Assembly: GCA_009837185.1 (NCBI GenBank)
Contig: VXUA01000022.1
Span: 1 to 64,000 of the forward strand
Direction: 5' to 3'
DNA from: Gammaproteobacteria bacterium
GTDB lineage: Bacteria; Pseudomonadota; Gammaproteobacteria; Pseudomonadales; Azotimanducaceae
Length of the DNA stretch: 64,000 nt
Shown: positions 28,413 to 38,895 of the stretch, piece by piece
Layout: the number at the start of each line of letters is the position of its first letter
Numbering within the stretch: the stretch's first letter is position 1
Program-made: the position numbers and the translations under genes
Notes under the pieces: generated by a model
Databases searched by the model: none
Told to the model about the DNA's origin: nothing
Seen by the model: the letters and a program-made list of their open reading frames with translations, nothing else

Positions 28413-31195
28413 AACGCCCGTGCTACTTCTCGGGAATCAAACACTTCAATGCGATCACCTTCTCGTACGTCGTTATAGTTTCGGACGCCGATACCGCATT
28501 CAAGTCCATTTCTTACTTCGCTCACGTCGTCTTTGAATCGTCGAAGAGACTCCAGTTCTCCTTCATATATCACCGTACTGTCGCGTAAGACTCGAATTTT
28601 CTTGTGTCGGAAAACGATGCCTTCAACGACCCGGCAACCTGCAATTTGCCCAAATCGGGGAGAGTGAAATACATCTCGAACTTCAGCAGTTCCGACGATT
28701 TCCTCACGTACTTCAGGGATCATCATATCTTCTAAGATCTTCTTGATGTCGTCAAGCAACTCGTAAATCACGCTGTAGTAGCGTACTTCAAGAGCATTCT
28801 GCTCCGCAACGACTTTGGCTGACTTTTCTAAGCGGACATTGAAACCAAAGACCATCGCGTCGTAGGTGAGAGCCATATTGACATCCGATTCAGTAATGCC
28901 ACCAACTCCGGAGCCTAATACTTGTACTCCGACTTCCTCGTTACCGATGTTCAAACAAGACTCGGAAATAGCTTCAAGAGAGCCCCGAACATCCGTCTTC
29001 AAGATTAACTTCAAAATGCGTTTTTCGCCTTTACCCAAGTTTGCAAACATGTTCTCTAGGCGAGACGATTGGCGCATCGAAGTGATCTTGTTTTGGTATT
29101 TAGCCGCGCGAGCACTCGCCAACTGTCTTGCTTGTCGTTCATCCACAGTGACGTTGAACAAATCACCGGCGACCGGTGCGCCGTTGAGCCCTAACACTTC
29201 AACTGGAATAGAAGGACCGGCCTCGGAGACGGTCGAACCTTGATCGGTGACTAATGAGCGCACGCGCCCGAAATACTCGCCAGCTAAAACAATGTCCCCC
29301 CGTGCCAAGGTACCCTGTTGAACGAGTACAGTCGCGACCGGACCACGACCACGGTCCAACTTACTTTCGATGACTACACCCTGAGCGGTCCCCTGTCGCA
29401 CTGACGCAAACTCTTCAACTTCCGCAAGCAAGGCAACTGCTGACAGAAGGTCATCGATACCTTCTCCCGTCGTTGCTGATACGTTGACAAACTGCGTGTC
29501 TCCACCCCAGTCTTCTGGAGTGACTCCTAGACTGTTGAGTTCGGTTCGTACGCGATCGGGATCAGCTCCTTCTAAGTCGATCTTGTTTACCGCCACGATC
29601 ATTGGGACTTTAGCTGCATGAGCATGTTGAACAGCTTCTTGGGTTTGCGGCATCACTCCGTCGTCCGCCGCACACACGAGAATGACGATATCGGTCGCGT
29701 TCGCACCACGCGCTCGCATAGCAGAAAACGCCGCGTGCCCCGGAGTATCTAAGAAAGTGATCGCACCATGTTTCGTCTCTACGTGATAAGCGCCAATGTG
29801 TTGCGTAATACCACCTTGTTCTTCACTAACGACGTGCGCGTTGCGAATATAGTCTAAAAGGGAGGTTTTTCCATGATCGACATGCCCCATAACAGTAACC
29901 ACGGGTGGCCTCGGCTCTGGGTCGCCTTCTGCTTTTTGGGACAGCACTAGTTTTTCTTCCATGCGATCACTTGCGACAAGCTTCACCTTGTGACCCATCT
30001 CTTCAATTACTAGTACTGCTGTGTCCTGATCAATGGTTTGGTTGATGGTCACCATTTCGCCCATGCTCATCAGAGCTTTGATGACTTCACCGGCTTTTAC
30101 AGACATCCGGCGTGCAAGCTCACCGACTGTAGTAGCATCGGACACTTCCACTTCGTGTACGATTTTTTGTACCGGACGGGAAAATTCGCCGCCTTGCTTT
30201 TCTACTTCAAGAGCTGCTTTTCTGCGTCTCCGTAATCCCAATGAACCTTGGCTCTTCTCTTGGGAGCGTCGCCGACCAAGTGCTTTCCCCTCCAGAGTGC
30301 GACCGCGTTGCTTAGCTCCTTTCTCGTCTCTGGAACGCTTAGCACCGCTTTTCTCAGTCGCAATCGCCTCGGCTTCCGCGCGAGCTCGGACTTCTTCGGC
30401 TTCGCGTTTAATTCGTTCTTGTTCTTCCTGCTCAGCTTTGCGAGCTGCTTCCTCAGCAAGACGAGCTTGTTTCTGTTTTTCTTCGCGTTGTTTTTCTTCT
30501 TCTTTCTTGAGTCGAGTTTCTTCTTGTCGCTGAGCCTTTTTCCGCCGAATTTCTCCCTCTGCTTTCCGTCGAGTTTCTTCCTCAGCTCGGATCTTTTCTT
30601 TTTCAAGAGTTAGTTGGGACGGTACCGCTTCTTCCGTCGTGCGATCATCTTTTGCAGGTTCAGTTTTTTGGTCCGATACCTTTGCTTTCGCCGCTTTTCG
30701 ACTCTTTTCGGGTTCGACGGCTGTACTCGGTTGCTTCGCATCCTCTTCCGTCTTCGCTCTAACAGCTGCAGAGTCTGAAACTTCTTGGTCCTGGGGCTGT
30801 TTGACCGCTGAGGGCTTAACAATCCTACGTCGCTTTACAGTGGCGACTTTAACCTCCGGCGCAGATTTTCGCTGAACGCTGAGCGTACCAGTTCTACGAG
30901 TCAGAGGGGTCCCTAATCCCGTGGCCGGAGACGCAGAACTTGCACTTTCGGTGCCTCGATCGCCAGTTGCCGTCCGACCCAGGTTTCGAGATATTACACT
31001 CTCGGACGTTTTCGTATCAGCTTCCTTGAGACCCTTCAAATATACCTGAAGTACTTGCATGTCCGAATTGGAAAATGCCTCGGACTCGAGAGTCTGTGGG
31101 AGACCGGCGGCATGAATATTCTGTAGTAGCAGTGCTACATCGATGTTCAATCGTCCTGCAACATCAGCGACTGTATACATGCTCTGCGTTTCCAT
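28409..31195 (-). CDS. infB: Translation initiation factor IF-2
   Basis: GTPase that places fMet-tRNA on the 30S subunit and promotes subunit joining. 928 residues. N-terminal IF2 fold ([13 protein letters not shown]), a long charged low-complexity region rich in Lys, Glu, Arg and Ala (about 110-330), then the G domain near residue 435: [52 protein letters not shown]. The C-terminal domains that bind fMet-tRNA are complete. Met1 or Met6 could be the start. Follows nusA by 24 nt. Confidence 0.97.
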   Translation of the reverse strand: METQSMYTVADVAGRLNIDVALLLQNIHAAGLPQTLESEAFSNSDMQVLQVYLKGLKEADTKTSESVISRNLGRTATGDRGTESASSASPATGLGTPLTRRTGTLSVQRKSAPEVKVATVKRRRIVKPSAVKQPQDQEVSDSAAVRAKTEEDAKQPSTAVEPEKSRKAAKAKVSDQKTEPAKDDRTTEEAVPSQLTLEKEKIRAEEETRRKAEGEIRRKKAQRQEETRLKKEEEKQREEKQKQARLAEEAARKAEQEEQERIKREAEEVRARAEAEAIATEKSGAKRSRDEKGAKQRGRTLEGKALGRRRSQEKSQGSLGLRRRRKAALEVEKQGGEFSRPVQKIVHEVEVSDATTVGELARRMSVKAGEVIKALMSMGEMVTINQTIDQDTAVLVIEEMGHKVKLVASDRMEEKLVLSQKAEGDPEPRPPVVTVMGHVDHGKTSLLDYIRNAHVVSEEQGGITQHIGAYHVETKHGAITFLDTPGHAAFSAMRARGANATDIVILVCAADDGVMPQTQEAVQHAHAAKVPMIVAVNKIDLEGADPDRVRTELNSLGVTPEDWGGDTQFVNVSATTGEGIDDLLSAVALLAEVEEFASVRQGTAQGVVIESKLDRGRGPVATVLVQQGTLARGDIVLAGEYFGRVRSLVTDQGSTVSEAGPSIPVEVLGLNGAPVAGDLFNVTVDERQARQLASARAAKYQNKITSMRQSSRLENMFANLGKGEKRILKLILKTDVRGSLEAISESCLNIGNEEVGVQVLGSGVGGITESDVNMALTYDAMVFGFNVRLEKSAKVVAEQNALEVRYYSVIYELLDDIKKILEDMMIPEVREEIVGTAEVRDVFHSPRFGQIAGCRVVEGIVFRHKKIRVLRDSTVIYEGELESLRRFKDDVSEVRNGLECGIGVRNYNDVREGDRIEVFDSREVARAL

Positions 31196-31219
31196 TAGAT
31201 ATGCTTTCTTTCGGTTGGT

Positions 31220-32794
31220 TTATTTACTCTTTGAGTCGGCAAACATCGGTTCTCGAGCCGTCATAATCAGTTGTCCAGCCAATTCCTCGTCAATTCCGAG
31301 CTCCAAATCCAATACATCTGGGATCGCTAGGTCAGCGAGATCCTCAATCGTATGAATACCTTCCAACGCGAGTCGCCAAGCCAATGTGTCGGTCATCCCT
31401 TCCATGCTTAGAAGTTCGGGACTAGGAGCATTCGTAGGTGAGCCGTCTGACACACCTGCTTCCTTGTCCTCTTCAAGTGCAGCTTCGGCTCGAGAGCGCA
31501 ATATTGATACGATGTCCTCTGAAAAACCCTCAATCGCAAGCATTTCGTTAATGTCGCAATAGGCGATTTCTTCAAGCGAATTGAAGTTCTCCTCGATTAA
31601 AACCGAAGCTAAATCCTCGTCTACGAGCAATCTTTCCATATACAACTCGACTAACTGTTGTTCCCGGGCTTCTTGTTCTTGGATGACTTCGTCATAACTG
31701 CGAATGTTCAATTTCCAACCACTTAGTTCGCTCGCTAAACGAACGTTCTCGCCATTTGTCCCAATCGCCGCAGCGTGATGTTCAGGTTGTACGAGGATAT
31801 CCATGGAGTGAAGGTCTTCATCTTTAATGATTTGTTCGATAGTTGCGGGACTCAGTGCACTGATAACAAGTTGAACTGGATCGTTATGCCACAGCAGTAC
31901 ATCCACGCGTTCGTGACCTAGTTCTGTTGATACCGCCTGAACTCTTGAACCGCGCATACCGACGCAAGCCCCAACGGCATCAATGCGACCGTCGTTTGTA
32001 GTGACTGCTATTTTTGCTCTCTGCCCTGGAATTCTGGCTGCTGCTCTGATTTCAATCACGTCCTCGGCGATCTCGGGTACTTCTAGTTTGAAGAGCTCAA
32101 TCAACATTTCCGTACACGTTCGAGACAAAATTAACTGAGGTCCCTTATTTTCGGAATCAATCTTCATCAGATACGCCCGAATGCGATCATCGACACGGTA
32201 GTGTTGACGCGGAATCATGTGTTCTTTAAAGAGAATGGCTTCAACGTTACCCGCAAGTTCCACAATGAGAAAGTCCCGGCCCATGCGTTTAACCGTACCG
32301 TGAACGAGTTTGCCTACCTGCGCGTGGAACTCATCGGCAACTCGATTCCGTTCTGCCTCGCGTACTTTTTGAAAGATCACTTGACGCACGATTTGGGCCA
32401 TGATGCGACCGTGATCTACAGTTTGCCATGGCTCTTCCCACTTATCACCCAGTCCTAACTTGGGATCTTTTTCTTGAGCTTGATCTAAAGTGATATGTGC
32501 ATCGGGGTTGAACACTTGCGTAGTCCAATCGTCAACGTCGTGTTGCTCCCAGCGACCGGGGCGATCCACGTTCTCTTCGCACATCTGTTCCGGATCGACG
32601 ACAGTCCAAACTCGAAATGTATCGCAAGTAGATTCCTTCCAATCAATGGAAACGCGAAAATCCGCATCTTCTCGTGTGCGACGCTTCGTCGCTGTCGCGA
32701 GGGCGGACTCGATTGCGGCAAAAACGATTTCTTTCGCGATTCCTTTTTCGTTTGACACGGACTCAACCGCATTACTAATTTCTTTGAAATTCAT
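31220..32794 (-). CDS. nusA: Transcription termination/antitermination protein NusA
   Basis: RNA polymerase elongation factor that modulates pausing, termination and rRNA antitermination. The frame is open to 32851, but family alignment places the start at MNFKEISNAVESVSNEKG (32794), giving 524 residues and leaving a 13-nt gap after rimP. N-terminal polymerase-binding domain, S1 (LVHGTVKRMGRDFLIVEL), two KH domains (GACVGMRGSRVQAVSTEL; AIGTNGENVRLASELSGW) and two C-terminal acidic repeats follow. Compared with E. coli as remembered, about 20-25 extra residues lie in the N-terminal domain around 75-100. Confidence 0.95.
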   Translation of the reverse strand: MNFKEISNAVESVSNEKGIAKEIVFAAIESALATATKRRTREDADFRVSIDWKESTCDTFRVWTVVDPEQMCEENVDRPGRWEQHDVDDWTTQVFNPDAHITLDQAQEKDPKLGLGDKWEEPWQTVDHGRIMAQIVRQVIFQKVREAERNRVADEFHAQVGKLVHGTVKRMGRDFLIVELAGNVEAILFKEHMIPRQHYRVDDRIRAYLMKIDSENKGPQLILSRTCTEMLIELFKLEVPEIAEDVIEIRAAARIPGQRAKIAVTTNDGRIDAVGACVGMRGSRVQAVSTELGHERVDVLLWHNDPVQLVISALSPATIEQIIKDEDLHSMDILVQPEHHAAAIGTNGENVRLASELSGWKLNIRSYDEVIQEQEAREQQLVELYMERLLVDEDLASVLIEENFNSLEEIAYCDINEMLAIEGFSEDIVSILRSRAEAALEEDKEAGVSDGSPTNAPSPELLSMEGMTDTLAWRLALEGIHTIEDLADLAIPDVLDLELGIDEELAGQLIMTAREPMFADSKSK

Positions 32795-32807
32795 TTTGAC
32801 TGATTCA

Positions 32808-33266
32808 CTAGCTAAATTCTGGTACCACCCGTGCTCGGCGCACCTGATCAAATCGTATCTCCAACTCTTGTTCGTCCATTGTTACGAGAAACGATTGCGC
32901 GTTGCAACTATTTAACCGACCGCGTACGTGAACTCGGCCTTCTACCGGCCAAGACAAACGTACGTCAATAAGGGCACCTACTCGGCTTTCAAAGTGTTGA
33001 GGTTTGAACAATATTCGATCTAACCCTGGTGAAGACACCTGAAGCGTCATGTTTTGTGGAAATTGCGACTCAACGTCTAACACGCCCTCGATCTGATGAC
33101 TCACTTCAGCACAATCGTCGACCGTGATACCGTTTTTCGAATCGATATACACACACAGGTTCGCGCGGCTTTTGTATATGGTGTAATCCACACCCCAAAT
33201 CTCGTAGCCCATTGCTTCTACGGTAGCAGATAACAACTGTTCAATGTTGGTATTTCTAGTACTCAT
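32808..33266 (-). CDS. rimP: Ribosome maturation factor RimP
   Basis: Assists 30S assembly. 152 residues with the family marks AMGYEIWGVDYTIYKSRANL, DSKNGITVDDCAEVSHQIEG, LQVSSPGLDRILF and a C-terminal SH3-like domain. First protein gene of the long minus-strand operon running to pnp, immediately after the initiator tRNA gene, the usual metY-rimP-nusA-infB order. Confidence 0.94.
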   Translation of the reverse strand: MSTRNTNIEQLLSATVEAMGYEIWGVDYTIYKSRANLCVYIDSKNGITVDDCAEVSHQIEGVLDVESQFPQNMTLQVSSPGLDRILFKPQHFESRVGALIDVRLSWPVEGRVHVRGRLNSCNAQSFLVTMDEQELEIRFDQVRRARVVPEFS

Positions 33267-33501
33267 CGAGTGTAAACTTTTTTACAAAAATACTCTCTAC
33301 TTGGCCTCAAACCGTACGACACCATAAAGGTGCCGCAAAAACACATTAAAGGGTAGAACAGGCGACTGTAAGTTAATTCACTTACAAGGTATGAACGTTT
33401 TTGAAGTGCGCGCTCTTCCCATCGTCCGATGCGAGTCGCAAACGCTAGATGATCTAGTAGTTAAATTGAATCTCCACTACCGATATTTCTGTTGACCACC
33501 G
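33267..33501. other. Leader region between tRNA-fMet and rimP
   Basis: 235 nt with no gene. It contains a 7-bp perfect inverted repeat TGTAAGT / ACTTACA (33367-33373, 33380-33386) with a 6-nt loop, which could be an operator or a weak RNA hairpin. No clear terminator separates the tRNA gene from rimP, so the tRNA may be cut from the rimP-nusA transcript as in E. coli metY. Confidence 0.4.
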
Positions 33502-33577
33502 TGGTAGCGGGGGAAGGATTCGAACCTCCGACCTATGGGTTATGAGCCCATCGAGCTACCAACTGCTCCACCCCGCA
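33502..33577 (-). tRNA. Initiator tRNA-fMet (CAU)
   Basis: 76-nt cloverleaf with encoded CCA. Anticodon loop CTCATAA sits on a stem with three consecutive G-C pairs (ATGGG / CCCAT), the initiator signature. The acceptor end has U1 opposite U72 (G2-C71 is the first pair), so position 1-72 is unpaired as required for formylation and exclusion from elongation, although E. coli uses C1-A72. T stem has a single G-U pair. Lies upstream of rimP in the conserved place of metY. Confidence 0.96.
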
Positions 33578-33685
33578 TCAGAAACCTGCTTATTATAAGA
33601 ATGAGTGCTGTACTGGACAGAACGCGATAAGTACTGGTATTAATCCATGTCTCTGACCGTTTTCAAACACCACAAGGTCTAGGTC

Positions 33686-33772
33686 TGGTGCCGAAGAGAG
33701 GACTCGAACCTCCACGAGCATGCGCTCACCACCCCCTCAAGGTGGCGTGTCTACCAATTTCACCACTTCGGC
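33686..33772 (-). tRNA. tRNA-Leu (GAG)
   Basis: 87-nt class II tRNA with long variable arm and encoded CCA. The anticodon loop is TTGAGGG on a CCACC/GGTGG stem, giving anticodon GAG, which reads CUC and CUU. Acceptor stem GCCGAAG pairs with CTTCGGC. Conserved neighbour of secG in gammaproteobacteria. Confidence 0.97.
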
Positions 33773-33847
33773 AGGGGACTGTTACATAAAAGCGAGAACT
33801 ATTTGACTAGCGTAAATATGGTGACGACACGGTTCGAATCGGAGACG

Positions 33848-34354
33848 TTATAGGTCTGGAAGTCTATCGCCTTCTTCGGCGTCATCTTCAGACGGCGTGG
33901 GCGTGTCGTTATCAGAGTCTTCTTCGAGTAGCTGTTCAAGTATATCGCCTGAATTATCCGAGTCGTCGTCGGTGGGCAATAGGTCTCCTTCAGGTGAGGA
34001 AGGCGTGTCAGTTTCATCGGTGGGAAGCAGATCTTCGTCGGATGGAATTAATAAATCATCCAAAGATTCTTCATTGGCTTGCGGAACGTCTCCAAATGGG
34101 TAAGTATCTTCTGACTTTTTCTTCGCGGTATAGGCTAAAGAAAAGGTTACTGCAAAGAATCCTATCGCTAGCATCGCGGTAAACTTCACCAAAAACGGAG
34201 TTGCTCCACCAGAACCGAAGACGGTGTTAGCCGCCCCGCTACCGAATGCAGCACCGATGTCAGAACCACGCCCCTGCTGTATCAAAACCAAAGCACCGAG
34301 TGCAAGACACACGACCACCAATAGTATTAACAGTACGATTTCAATTATCTCCAT
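33848..34354 (-). CDS. secG: Protein-export membrane protein SecG, acidic C-terminal tail
   Basis: Accessory subunit of the SecYEG translocon. Start chosen at MEIIEIVLLILL (34354), which has GGAG 7 nt upstream; the frame is open to 34381. 168 residues: two membrane segments (about 3-25 and 55-75) flanking the family loop LIQQGRGSDIGAAFGSGAAN, then about 85 residues of Asp/Glu/Ser/Pro-rich tail that E. coli SecG (110 residues) does not have. The tail would be on the periplasmic side if topology is standard. Two nt downstream of tpiA, as usual. Confidence 0.92.
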   Translation of the reverse strand: MEIIEIVLLILLVVVCLALGALVLIQQGRGSDIGAAFGSGAANTVFGSGGATPFLVKFTAMLAIGFFAVTFSLAYTAKKKSEDTYPFGDVPQANEESLDDLLIPSDEDLLPTDETDTPSSPEGDLLPTDDDSDNSGDILEQLLEEDSDNDTPTPSEDDAEEGDRLPDL

Positions 34355-34356
34355 AT

Positions 34357-35100
34357 TTAATCTCCACCCACTAGCTGACAAATTTCGTTGAATGCACTCA
34401 CATCGAGCGCAGCACCACCAACTAAAAAACCGTCAATGTTTGATTGGTTAATTAGTTTTTCAGCATTGTTCGGACTTACACTTCCTCCATACAAGATACG
34501 TAGTTCAGCAACCTCATCGCCTAAGTAAGAACGAATTTTACCGTGCATTTCATCGGCATCGCCTGGACTGGCCGAAATTCCGGTTCCAATAGCCCAAATA
34601 GGCTCGTAAGCGACGACTAACCTTTCCGCCGGTAGGGTCTCAAGTAGACCTTTTAGGGACCTAAGTTGACGTTGCACTACAGCCTCCGCACTACCGTTCT
34701 GCCGTTCTTCGATCGACTCTCCTACACAAAACAATGGAATTAAATTCGCATCCACGCAGGATTTCAATTTCCGGTCAACAATTGTATCGTTTTCTAAATA
34801 AATGTTACGTCGTTCCGAATGGCCGATTATCGCAAATTTTGCTCCCATTTCCGCGACCATAGCCGCAGATACCTCTCCAGTGAAAGCACCTTGGACTTCC
34901 TCGTGAACGTTTTGTACTCCTATCTGAGTGAATCCTTGGAGTCGTTCCGCTTCAGTTAACGCAGGTATATATATAAACGGAGGCGCGAGCCAAATGTCAA
35001 TATCTGGCACGTCTCTAAGTTGCTCCGAAAAGGTCTCGCACAAATTCTGCGAACCGTTCATTTTCCAATTGGCGACGACTAGGGGAGTGCGCAAGATCAC
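34357..35100 (-). CDS. tpiA: Triosephosphate isomerase
   Basis: Interconverts glyceraldehyde-3-phosphate and dihydroxyacetone phosphate. 247 residues; catalytic residues seen in VVANWKMNG (Asn, Lys), FAIIGHSERR (His) and VVAYEPIWAIGTG (Glu), and the phosphate-binding LYGGSVSPNNAE and GFLVGGAAL. About 200 nt separate it from glmM; a TATAAT at 35128-35133 (minus strand) may serve as its promoter though no matching -35 is obvious. Confidence 0.97.
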   Translation of the reverse strand: MILRTPLVVANWKMNGSQNLCETFSEQLRDVPDIDIWLAPPFIYIPALTEAERLQGFTQIGVQNVHEEVQGAFTGEVSAAMVAEMGAKFAIIGHSERRNIYLENDTIVDRKLKSCVDANLIPLFCVGESIEERQNGSAEAVVQRQLRSLKGLLETLPAERLVVAYEPIWAIGTGISASPGDADEMHGKIRSYLGDEVAELRILYGGSVSPNNAEKLINQSNIDGFLVGGAALDVSAFNEICQLVGGD

Positions 35101-35306
35101 AGTCGCGATTTCCTAGGGAACCAAAAAATTATAGACAACGCTAAGTGAGTCGTATGTAGCACTCGAGGTACGGTGGCACTCATTGTTTTGACGACTATCA
35201 AATGAATATCGCATTGCAAAAAATACGGGTTTATCAATGCGATCCCGGCAGCATTCGCTTGTCGCTGAACTCACTACTGAGAGCGAGTCGTTCGCAATCA
35301 GACTGT

Positions 35307-36653
35307 TCATACACTTTGAATAAACGATGCTAAAGCCTCGGCCTCGCGTGCGACCAGGGTGGCATCTGGTCCTTCCACCATAATTCGCACTACCGGTTCT
35401 GTTCCCGATGGTCGCACCAACACACGATAGCATTCATCATGAGCTCGATCAACTTCTTTGACGCGTTTCGCAACTTTAGGATTCGCTACGATTATTTCCG
35501 GATTATTAGCCGGGACATTTAGAAGTACTTGAGGGAACTGTTCCATCTCCAAAACTAGTTCAGAAAACGGTTGCTGGCATTCCCAAGCGGCTTGGACCAC
35601 CTGCAACGCGGAAACAATACCATCCCCCGTTGTCGTACTTCGATGACACAGTATGTGCCCAGAAGTCTCGCCGCCTAAATCCCAACCATGTTCAGTGAGT
35701 TTCATACTAACATGGCGGTCGCCCACAGCTGCCCGAGAAAACGGGATTCCAAGAGAGTGCAATGATCTTTCGAGTCCTAAATTGGACATATCAGTGCCGA
35801 CCACACCTCCTCGCAAAGTACCGTTCTGCTGTTGAACTCTTGCTAGTCCAAACAGTATGTGATCACCATCAAGTACTTTTCCATCGGGAGCTATCGCAAT
35901 AACCCTATCGCCATCGCCGTCGAATGCGAATCCAATATCCGCTTTGCGTTTTAGTACCTCTGCCTGTATTGCTTTTAAGGCGGTAGAACCACACTGATCG
36001 TTGATGTTAAATCCATTCGGGCGAGTGCCAATCGAATAAACTTCAGCTCCAAATTCTCGAAAAATTGTTGGCGCGAGACTGTAACAAGCTCCGTTAGCAC
36101 AGTCCAACACGATCTTGATATTCGTTAAATCCAAGTCAGAACTCACGGTTGATTTACAAAAATCTATGTATTGTTCCCGTGTGTTTGCTGGTCTCTTAGC
36201 GCGCCCAAGTTCTTCCGCGGCTACTGTGGCGATGGGGAGATTCATCGATTCTGCAATCTGCATCTCATGAGAATTTGAGAGTTTACGACCATTCTGATCA
36301 AAGAACTTGAAGCCATTGTCTTCGTAGGAATTGTGAGAAGCACTGATCACAACTCCCAGATCCGCGTTTGAGTTCCGCGTAAGAATCGCTACTGCTGGTG
36401 TTGGAAAGGGTCCGAGTAATCCTACATCCACTCCAGCCGCAATGAGACCGGCTTCAAATAGTGACTCGAGAAGATACCCTGAAATCCTCGTGTCTTTCCC
36501 CACCAAGACGTACTGACCGTTCCGCTGTTTAACCTCGCGACCAATTACCCATCCCAACTTTAAACATAAGTCGGGCGTAATAGGGGGCTCTCCAACACGG
36601 CCGCGAATTCCGTCGGTACCAAATAGTTGGAAGTCTACAGGAAGGTCGCCCAT
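35307..36653 (-). CDS. glmM: Phosphoglucosamine mutase
   Basis: Converts glucosamine-6-phosphate to glucosamine-1-phosphate for UDP-GlcNAc, feeding peptidoglycan and LPS. 448 residues: QLFGTDGIRGRVGE, active-site serine in VVISASHNSYEDNGFKFF, metal loop GFAFDGDGDRVIAI, sugar loop GGETSGHIL and phosphate loop VRPSGTEPVVRIMVEG. It follows ftsH by 23 nt; the folP gene that commonly lies between them is missing. Confidence 0.96.
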   Translation of the reverse strand: MGDLPVDFQLFGTDGIRGRVGEPPITPDLCLKLGWVIGREVKQRNGQYVLVGKDTRISGYLLESLFEAGLIAAGVDVGLLGPFPTPAVAILTRNSNADLGVVISASHNSYEDNGFKFFDQNGRKLSNSHEMQIAESMNLPIATVAAEELGRAKRPANTREQYIDFCKSTVSSDLDLTNIKIVLDCANGACYSLAPTIFREFGAEVYSIGTRPNGFNINDQCGSTALKAIQAEVLKRKADIGFAFDGDGDRVIAIAPDGKVLDGDHILFGLARVQQQNGTLRGGVVGTDMSNLGLERSLHSLGIPFSRAAVGDRHVSMKLTEHGWDLGGETSGHILCHRSTTTGDGIVSALQVVQAAWECQQPFSELVLEMEQFPQVLLNVPANNPEIIVANPKVAKRVKEVDRAHDECYRVLVRPSGTEPVVRIMVEGPDATLVAREAEALASFIQSV

Positions 36654-36676
36654 CAGGGTCGCTGACCTATAAAAAA

Positions 36677-38623
36677 TTAGGTATCTTCAGCTGGTTTGGT
36701 AAATGGAGGAGATTTGGACTTGGAGCTATCGTCTTCAGTGGTGTCCTGAAGCTCTTTTGGCGGATGTGGCGTATCCGATGGCTCTACTGGCGCGCGGGGT
36801 TTACCTCCGGCCATGATGTCTCCTACTTGTTCCGGACTGAGCGTTTCGTACTCCATTAAAGCTTCTGCCATAACGTGGAGTTTATCCATATTTGCTTCAA
36901 GTATTTCCTTTGCGTGCTGGTACAAGCGAGTTACTATCGATTGCACCTCGGCGTCGATTTTTTCTGCTGTCGCTTCCGATACGGACAAAGGTTTATTTCC
37001 AGCCGACATACCGAGAAACACCTCGCCGTCATTTTCATCATAGGTTAGGACCCCTAAGGATTCCGAGAACCCCCATTTGGTGACCATGTTCCGAGCGAGC
37101 TGCGTGATGCGCTCAATGTCATTAGAAGCACCTGTCGTTACCTTTTCGGAACCGTTGATCAGCTCTTCAGCAATGCGACCCCCGTACAGCGAACAGATTT
37201 GAGACTCGACAGCTGTCTTGCTCATACTGTATTTGTCTTCTTCCGGTAAAAACATAGTTACCCCAAGTGCTCGACCTCGAGGTACCACGGTTACCTTGTA
37301 GACTAAATCGTGTTCGGGAACTAAATATCCAACAATCGCGTGTCCAGCTTCGTGATAGGCAGTGACTAGTTTTTCTTTATCGGACATAACCATGGACTTG
37401 CGCTCAGAGCCCATCATGATCTTGTCTTTCGCCTTCTCGAATTCTTCCATGCCCACCAGCCGTCGAGCAGCACGCGCACCGAACAGAGCTGCTTCGTTTA
37501 CGACGTTTTCTAGGTCCGCTCCCGAAAATCCAGGCGTCCCACGAGCAATTGTGAGTGGATTCACATCGTCGGCTAGTGGCACCCGTCGCATGTGCACTTT
37601 CAAAATCTGTTCGCGACCACGAATGTCTGGAAGCGGGACGACGACCTGTCGGTCAAAACGCCCTGGTCGTGTTAATGCTGGGTCGAGTACATCGGGTCTA
37701 TTCGTAGCCGCGATCACGAGGACGCCGTCATTCGCTTCAAACCCGTCCATCTCTACCAAGAGTTGATTCAGAGTTTGTTCGCGCTCATCATGACCATTTC
37801 CTAAGCCTGCTCCGCGGTGTCGCCCGACTGCATCGATTTCGTCAATGAATACGATGCAAGGTGCTTGCTTTTTCGCCTGCTCAAACATATCGCGCACTCG
37901 AGACGCGCCGACTCCAACAAACATCTCCACGAAGTCAGATCCTGATATGGAAAAGAATGGAACTTTAGCTTCACCCGCTATGGCTTTAGCGAGAAGTGTC
38001 TTCCCGGTTCCTGGTGCTCCGACCATAAGCGTCCCACGTGGGATACGTCCGCCAAGCACTTGAAAACGAGAAGGATCTTTCAAAAACTCGACTAGTTCTT
38101 GAACATCTTCTTTTGCTTCATCAACGCCAGCTACATCGTCAAATGTTGTTTTGATTTTTTCATCAGAAAGTAGCTTCGCTTTGCTCTTACCGAAGGCTAA
38201 CGGGCCGCTTCGTCCTCCAACTCCCTGTAGTTGTCGCATCATGAGCATGAACAGACCAACTATGAGCAAGATCGGGAGAATGGTGAGAAACACCTGCATC
38301 CAAAAACCATTGCGGTTGTCTTTCAAAGTCGTGACTTCAACCCCTTGACTTACTAGCTCATCGTACATCTCACCGTGGTCAGCCCCTGGGGGTAAGTTCA
38401 CCAAAAAGGTCGAACCGTCTTTTCTTTCTCCGAGCACCGCTATCGAACTGCCAGAAGACGCTTGGAGTTTCGCCTTCGCAATCTTTTCCTCTTGAAGGAG
38501 TGTCTTAAACACTGTGTAATTGACTTCATCGGGTCCAGGGCGTTTCACGAAGCTGTTGAATAGTACTAGAAGTACCAACACTACGATGACCCAAAGAATG
38601 ATGTTTTTTGCGGTGGAACTCAA
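36677..38623 (-). CDS. ftsH: ATP-dependent zinc metalloprotease FtsH
   Basis: Membrane-bound AAA+ protease that degrades misfolded membrane proteins and regulators such as sigma-32. 648 residues: two membrane segments (about 7-25 and 105-125) around a periplasmic domain, Walker [16 protein letters not shown] near 200, [15 protein letters not shown], arginine finger region [12 protein letters not shown], and the zinc site [14 protein letters not shown] near 423. Starts with TTG. A sigma-70-type promoter lies 31-59 nt upstream. rlmE and yhbY, normal upstream neighbours, are absent. Confidence 0.97.
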   Translation of the reverse strand: MSSTAKNIILWVIVVLVLLVLFNSFVKRPGPDEVNYTVFKTLLQEEKIAKAKLQASSGSSIAVLGERKDGSTFLVNLPPGADHGEMYDELVSQGVEVTTLKDNRNGFWMQVFLTILPILLIVGLFMLMMRQLQGVGGRSGPLAFGKSKAKLLSDEKIKTTFDDVAGVDEAKEDVQELVEFLKDPSRFQVLGGRIPRGTLMVGAPGTGKTLLAKAIAGEAKVPFFSISGSDFVEMFVGVGASRVRDMFEQAKKQAPCIVFIDEIDAVGRHRGAGLGNGHDEREQTLNQLLVEMDGFEANDGVLVIAATNRPDVLDPALTRPGRFDRQVVVPLPDIRGREQILKVHMRRVPLADDVNPLTIARGTPGFSGADLENVVNEAALFGARAARRLVGMEEFEKAKDKIMMGSERKSMVMSDKEKLVTAYHEAGHAIVGYLVPEHDLVYKVTVVPRGRALGVTMFLPEEDKYSMSKTAVESQICSLYGGRIAEELINGSEKVTTGASNDIERITQLARNMVTKWGFSESLGVLTYDENDGEVFLGMSAGNKPLSVSEATAEKIDAEVQSIVTRLYQHAKEILEANMDKLHVMAEALMEYETLSPEQVGDIMAGGKPRAPVEPSDTPHPPKELQDTTEDDSSKSKSPPFTKPAEDT

Positions 38624-38653
38624 AAAATCCGGCCTCTTGCCTTAAATATAGTC

Positions 38654-38682
38654 GTTATAAGTAGGTCTTATGACCCTTTCAA
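38654..38682 (-). promoter_or_regulatory. Sigma-70-type promoter for ftsH
   Basis: TTGAAA (minus strand, 38682-38677), 17-nt spacer, TATAAC (38659-38654). Transcription would start about 24 nt before the ftsH TTG codon. Confidence 0.65.
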
Positions 38683-38692
38683 ATTGCTTTAG

Positions 38693-38704
38693 TAACCTAG
38701 GTTA
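38693..38704. repeat. 12-bp perfect palindrome upstream of ftsH promoter
   Basis: TAACCTAGGTTA lies 10 nt upstream of the -35 element of the ftsH promoter, a position suited to an activator or repressor site. No factor can be named. Confidence 0.45.
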
Positions 38705-38895
38705 TACCCCATATATTGTATAGGTAGTACCAATTTGCACAGTTTCAAGCGAGCATTGCGGTACGTTGCCTCAGTATTAGATTCTTTATTGCTTGAATCC
38801 GTTACGTACTGAACGCACTAATCAATTGTACTGTGCTTTCGTACCAATCTAAGCTACCGTAGCTATCGTGATCCGCGTCCTTTTACCGCAACACA

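Larger units (their letters stand above)
38624..38895. other. Intergenic region greA / ftsH
   Basis: 272 nt without a gene. Contains the ftsH promoter and a 12-bp palindrome (both listed), and further upstream a CTTGAAA (minus strand, 38743-38749) that could be half of a heat-shock promoter but lacks a good -10 partner. Confidence 0.5.

Noticed and set aside
30033-30533. 166-codon open frame antisense to infB
   Set aside because: Composition (Ser/Arg/Phe-rich) is what the complement of the charged IF-2 repeat region must give; a shadow.
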